The notes under the pieces are model-generated. The model was not told where the DNA came from. It saw nothing but the letters and a program-made list of their open reading frames with translations, and did no database searches. A stretch of DNA of 64,000 nucleotides from GCA-2705995 sp965661625. GTDB lineage: Bacteria > Bacteroidota > Bacteroidia > Flavobacteriales_G > Salibacteraceae. How positions within the stretch are numbered: position 1 is the first letter of the stretch; every line of letters begins with the position of its first letter. The stretch covers positions 1-64,000 of the forward strand of contig CBFIEM010000013.1 in the NCBI GenBank assembly GCA_965661625.1. The letters run 5' to 3'. Shown here one piece after another: positions 62,001 through 64,000 of this stretch. Both the position numbers and the translations under genes were made by a program.

Positions 62001-62530
62001 GGCAAATAGTTAGGGTCAATTTTCAACCAATTTGAATCGGGATCTATATGGTGACTGCACATCTCCAAGTGCTCGTAACTCATTTTGGTGTAAAGGTAAT
62101 GCAAAGCAGCTAGTTCATGAGCTTTAAGGGTTTCTTGAAAATTTTTGTTGGGAGTGTACCTGGCAGTTAATTGAATTTGACCACGGCTTGATTTTACTTG
62201 AAAGTGAAGCTGAGGTGGTGTGTTGTGAAATGAAACGAGGTAATGTCCTTTTGATACTCCAGTAAATAATTGAATGTGCACGCCGACATTGTTATTAGTG
62301 CTCTCTGTTTTACTTGATGATATGCTCAGGTGATGCAAGGCAAGCTTAATTGAATAAGGAGAAAACGTTGCAAATGCGCGTAGCAGATTAATGAGGCGCT
62401 GAGCAAATGAAAATTGCCATGGGTAAGATGAGGTCGTTGGTTGGATAGTGCAATTCCATGTTGGAAAGTATTTTAGCACTGCTTCTTCTGATAACGTACT
62501 AAACTTACTCACATGAATGGTAATGTTCAT
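61997..62530 (-). CDS. Unknown protein of a polysaccharide operon
   Basis: A 177-aa protein that I do not recognise. It has no signal peptide and no clear motif. It begins with HVSKFSTLSEEAVLKYFPTW, is rich in Ser, Thr and aromatic residues with several strands (HYLVSFHNTPPQLHFQV, QIQLTARYTPNKNF), then a helical end (KAHELAALHYLYTKMSYEHL). It overlaps both neighbours by 4 bases (ATGA), which shows co-translation with a methyltransferase and a deacetylase. Possible roles: acyl/sugar transferase-like or scaffold; none is supported by sequence. Confidence 0.6.
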   Translation of the reverse strand: MNITIHVSKFSTLSEEAVLKYFPTWNCTIQPTTSSYPWQFSFAQRLINLLRAFATFSPYSIKLALHHLSISSSKTESTNNNVGVHIQLFTGVSKGHYLVSFHNTPPQLHFQVKSSRGQIQLTARYTPNKNFQETLKAHELAALHYLYTKMSYEHLEMCSHHIDPDSNWLKIDPNYLP

Positions 62531-63234
62531 TTACGGATTGCTTTAACGTAGAGGGTTTGCTCTTGATCGTTTCGATTTGGGAATTCAGAAAATGATTGTT
62601 GGAATGAGGATTCATTTTCCTCAGTAACCACAGCGAACCCGGCTTCTTGTAAGAGGGTACTTAAGAGCTCAAAATCGAATATGTTTTTTAGTTCTCCGTA
62701 GTTGTGAAACATTACATTAATAAAGTGCTGAGGCGGCAGGTTGGCCGGATATTTCCAGTCATTGAACCGTGTTTTTCTTCCTTTTATGAGTGATTCACCG
62801 CGATCATCTAAGTATGCCTGACACACTTTTCTCATGTCAGGTGTAGTGAGCCATAATTCGCCTTCTATTTTGGTAATACGATGTAATTCACGCAATAGCA
62901 TAGGTAATTCAGTGTCTACATCAAAACATCCAATGGCATGCTGCATGATAACGCACGAATAATGCTTGTTAGGAAATGGCAAGTGAGTCGTTGCCAAGTC
63001 TGCATTGTAATCACTTCCTGTAACATCTACATTTAGCCAACCTTCAACTTTCATAAAGCCACAAGCTAAATGCAATTTATCAAAGGACAAATCCAATTTC
63101 TGGTTAGTCTTCCTGGCTTTAAACCGCAACCAGTCATAGCGCATTGCTTTGAGCGTTCTGGGAAGAAAAAGCTTGTTTAAAATATTATTGAACATCATGA
63201 GGATTTGTCTGCAAAATAGGTTTATTTTGACCAT
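62527..63234 (-). CDS. Class I SAM-dependent methyltransferase (fourth of the locus)
   Basis: A 235-aa methyltransferase counted from the ATG at 63234; ATG 63198 or 63195 would also fit, as the first 30 residues are not conserved. The core reads LHLACGFMKVEGWLNVDVTG (motif I and II), then LPFPNKHYSCVIMQHAIGCF, ELPMLLRELHRITKIEGELW and LTTPDMRKVCQAYLDDRGES. The LACGxxxxxGWxNVD style is common in surface-glycan loci. It heads the minus-strand operon, 60 bases from the divergent gene at 63294. Confidence 0.85.
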   Translation of the reverse strand: MVKINLFCRQILMMFNNILNKLFLPRTLKAMRYDWLRFKARKTNQKLDLSFDKLHLACGFMKVEGWLNVDVTGSDYNADLATTHLPFPNKHYSCVIMQHAIGCFDVDTELPMLLRELHRITKIEGELWLTTPDMRKVCQAYLDDRGESLIKGRKTRFNDWKYPANLPPQHFINVMFHNYGELKNIFDFELLSTLLQEAGFAVVTEENESSFQQSFSEFPNRNDQEQTLYVKAIRK

Positions 63235-63293
63235 TCGTGAAAACACTATTCAGTTTTTTTCAGTCGCTGAACCCTGCTAATCTGAACCGATTT

Positions 63294-64000
63294 ATGAGCG
63301 GTCCAGAATTAGATCAAGTCAATTGGGTAAGCTCAGCTAAGGATAATATTTCATACTTGGCGTTGACACGAGAATTTCGAAAAATTGCCGTGCGTGGTTT
63401 AGCAAATTTTAGGCACCACACGGTTATTAATGGCGAGGTGCTCTTGTTTAGCAATACACCAAAGCAAAGGAGTATTGCTGAGCAGCTTGAACAGCTGGTT
63501 CCAACGGATGTAAAGGTTTCCCATATTTCAGATAAAGTTCATTTTTCGGAACTCGAGCATGACTGGGGCAAGGTGGAAGCTTATGCTTGGTTATTGACAC
63601 CTTGGGTTTTTCTGGTTAATTTTTGGCTCAGAGCAACAGGTAGTAAGCAGCACATCCGGAAGCATATTTACGATCACACACGATCGGTAGGAGCATTTGT
63701 ATTTTACTTCTTTTTGCTGAAGCGAAACAGAAAGGCGCTCAAGCTGGTAGCATATTCAAACGATCATAATTATTACGCAACCTCATTTATACGAGCAGCA
63801 CAAGTATTAGCTATCCCAACAGTTTTTGTTCAACACGCTCAGGTATCCGAGTATTTCCCAGCCTTGAATCACGACTTGTCCCTAATATTTGGAAAGCACT
63901 CCCTAGGTCTTTACAGTAAGCTTAATCCTGTTTCGGGAACGGTTGCTTTGGTAGGCAACCTTGCATATGACACCATTGTTAAAGTGCCTTCAAAGCACAC
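63294..64000 (+). CDS. Partial glycosyltransferase-like (CDP-glycerol/surface-carbohydrate type) gene
   Basis: An ATG at 63294 opens a frame that stays open to the window end (235 codons), so the gene is cut. The translation is cytoplasmic, begins MSGPELDQVNWVSSAKDNIS, includes a hydrophobic aromatic stretch (AWLLTPWVFLVNFWLRATG), and later TVFVQHAQVSEYFPALNHDL, IFGKHSLGLYSKLNPVSGTV and ALVGNLAYDTIVK. The QHAQ/F-G-x-x-S-x-x-Y pattern and VGN block resemble GT-B type polysaccharide glycerophosphotransferases/polysialyltransferase-like enzymes, but the C-terminal half is needed to decide. It diverges from the minus-strand methyltransferase operon with a 59-base promoter gap. Confidence 0.65.
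   Translation, partial: MSGPELDQVNWVSSAKDNISYLALTREFRKIAVRGLANFRHHTVINGEVLLFSNTPKQRSIAEQLEQLVPTDVKVSHISDKVHFSELEHDWGKVEAYAWLLTPWVFLVNFWLRATGSKQHIRKHIYDHTRSVGAFVFYFFLLKRNRKALKLVAYSNDHNYYATSFIRAAQVLAIPTVFVQHAQVSEYFPALNHDLSLIFGKHSLGLYSKLNPVSGTVALVGNLAYDTIVKVPSKH

Overview
The window comes from a Bacteroidota genome, most likely a marine, Flavobacteriales-like bacterium (inference). Direct signs are several proteins with type IX secretion (T9SS) C-terminal sorting domains, a PorP/SprF-type outer-membrane protein next to a gliding-type giant adhesin, Bacteroidota-type LptD and OstA-like LPS transport proteins, a Bacteroidota-type exosortase, and many families found mainly in this phylum (DUF4389, DUF4870, DUF1684, small CxxC-tail proteins). 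No rRNA, tRNA, CRISPR array, IS element or prophage was recognised. Genes are tightly packed, often with ATGA overlaps.

Layout. 1-464 has no convincing gene. 465-5.4 kb is a mixed region: peroxiredoxin-like protein, AraC regulator, a few secreted proteins of unknown role, a RidA-like protein, and two damaged genes. The damaged genes are a beta-barrel-like gene cut by an in-frame TAG and a csaA-like gene with a frameshift in a run of eight G. 5.6-15.2 kb holds a T9SS-secreted lipase, an unlisted 54-aa CxxC-tail protein, and an OmpA-SprF-SprB-like operon. 15.3-25.5 kb is mainly housekeeping: DUF819, holin-like protein, histone-deacetylase-like protein, uvrA, lytic transglycosylase, rfbC, Wza-like protein and lpdA. 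25.6-44.6 kb is an envelope and core-metabolism stretch: M48 peptidase, RidA, pabA/trpG-type amidotransferase, LptD, AmiC-type amidase, MlaD, two Fe-S redox proteins, OstA, purA, fur, relA/spoT, fahA and glyA.

44.7-48.9 kb is a compact minus-strand module of four overlapping genes: a 1000-aa T9SS cargo protein, a 76-aa Gly-rich protein ending in a Pro-Ile-Asp/hydrophobic/basic tail (a likely PID-CTERM exosortase substrate), an exosortase with its Cys/Arg/His triad, and a small membrane partner. It looks like a complete enzyme-substrate-partner sorting system.

48.99-64 kb is a cell-surface polysaccharide locus. A 12-gene plus-strand operon encodes a Wzc-type tyrosine autokinase, a Wzm/Wzt ABC exporter, a sulfotransferase, a PhyH-type oxygenase, a GT2 glycosyltransferase, three methyltransferases, a PseG-like protein, a DegT aminotransferase and WbqC. 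A convergent five-gene minus-strand operon encodes a methyltransferase, an unknown protein, a NodB-type deacetylase and a second sulfotransferase (four complete genes plus the shared promoter region), and a partial glycosyltransferase-like gene runs off the right edge on the plus strand. Together they suggest a sulfated, methylated, amino-sugar-containing glycan, with the adjacent exosortase possibly anchoring proteins that act with it (inference).
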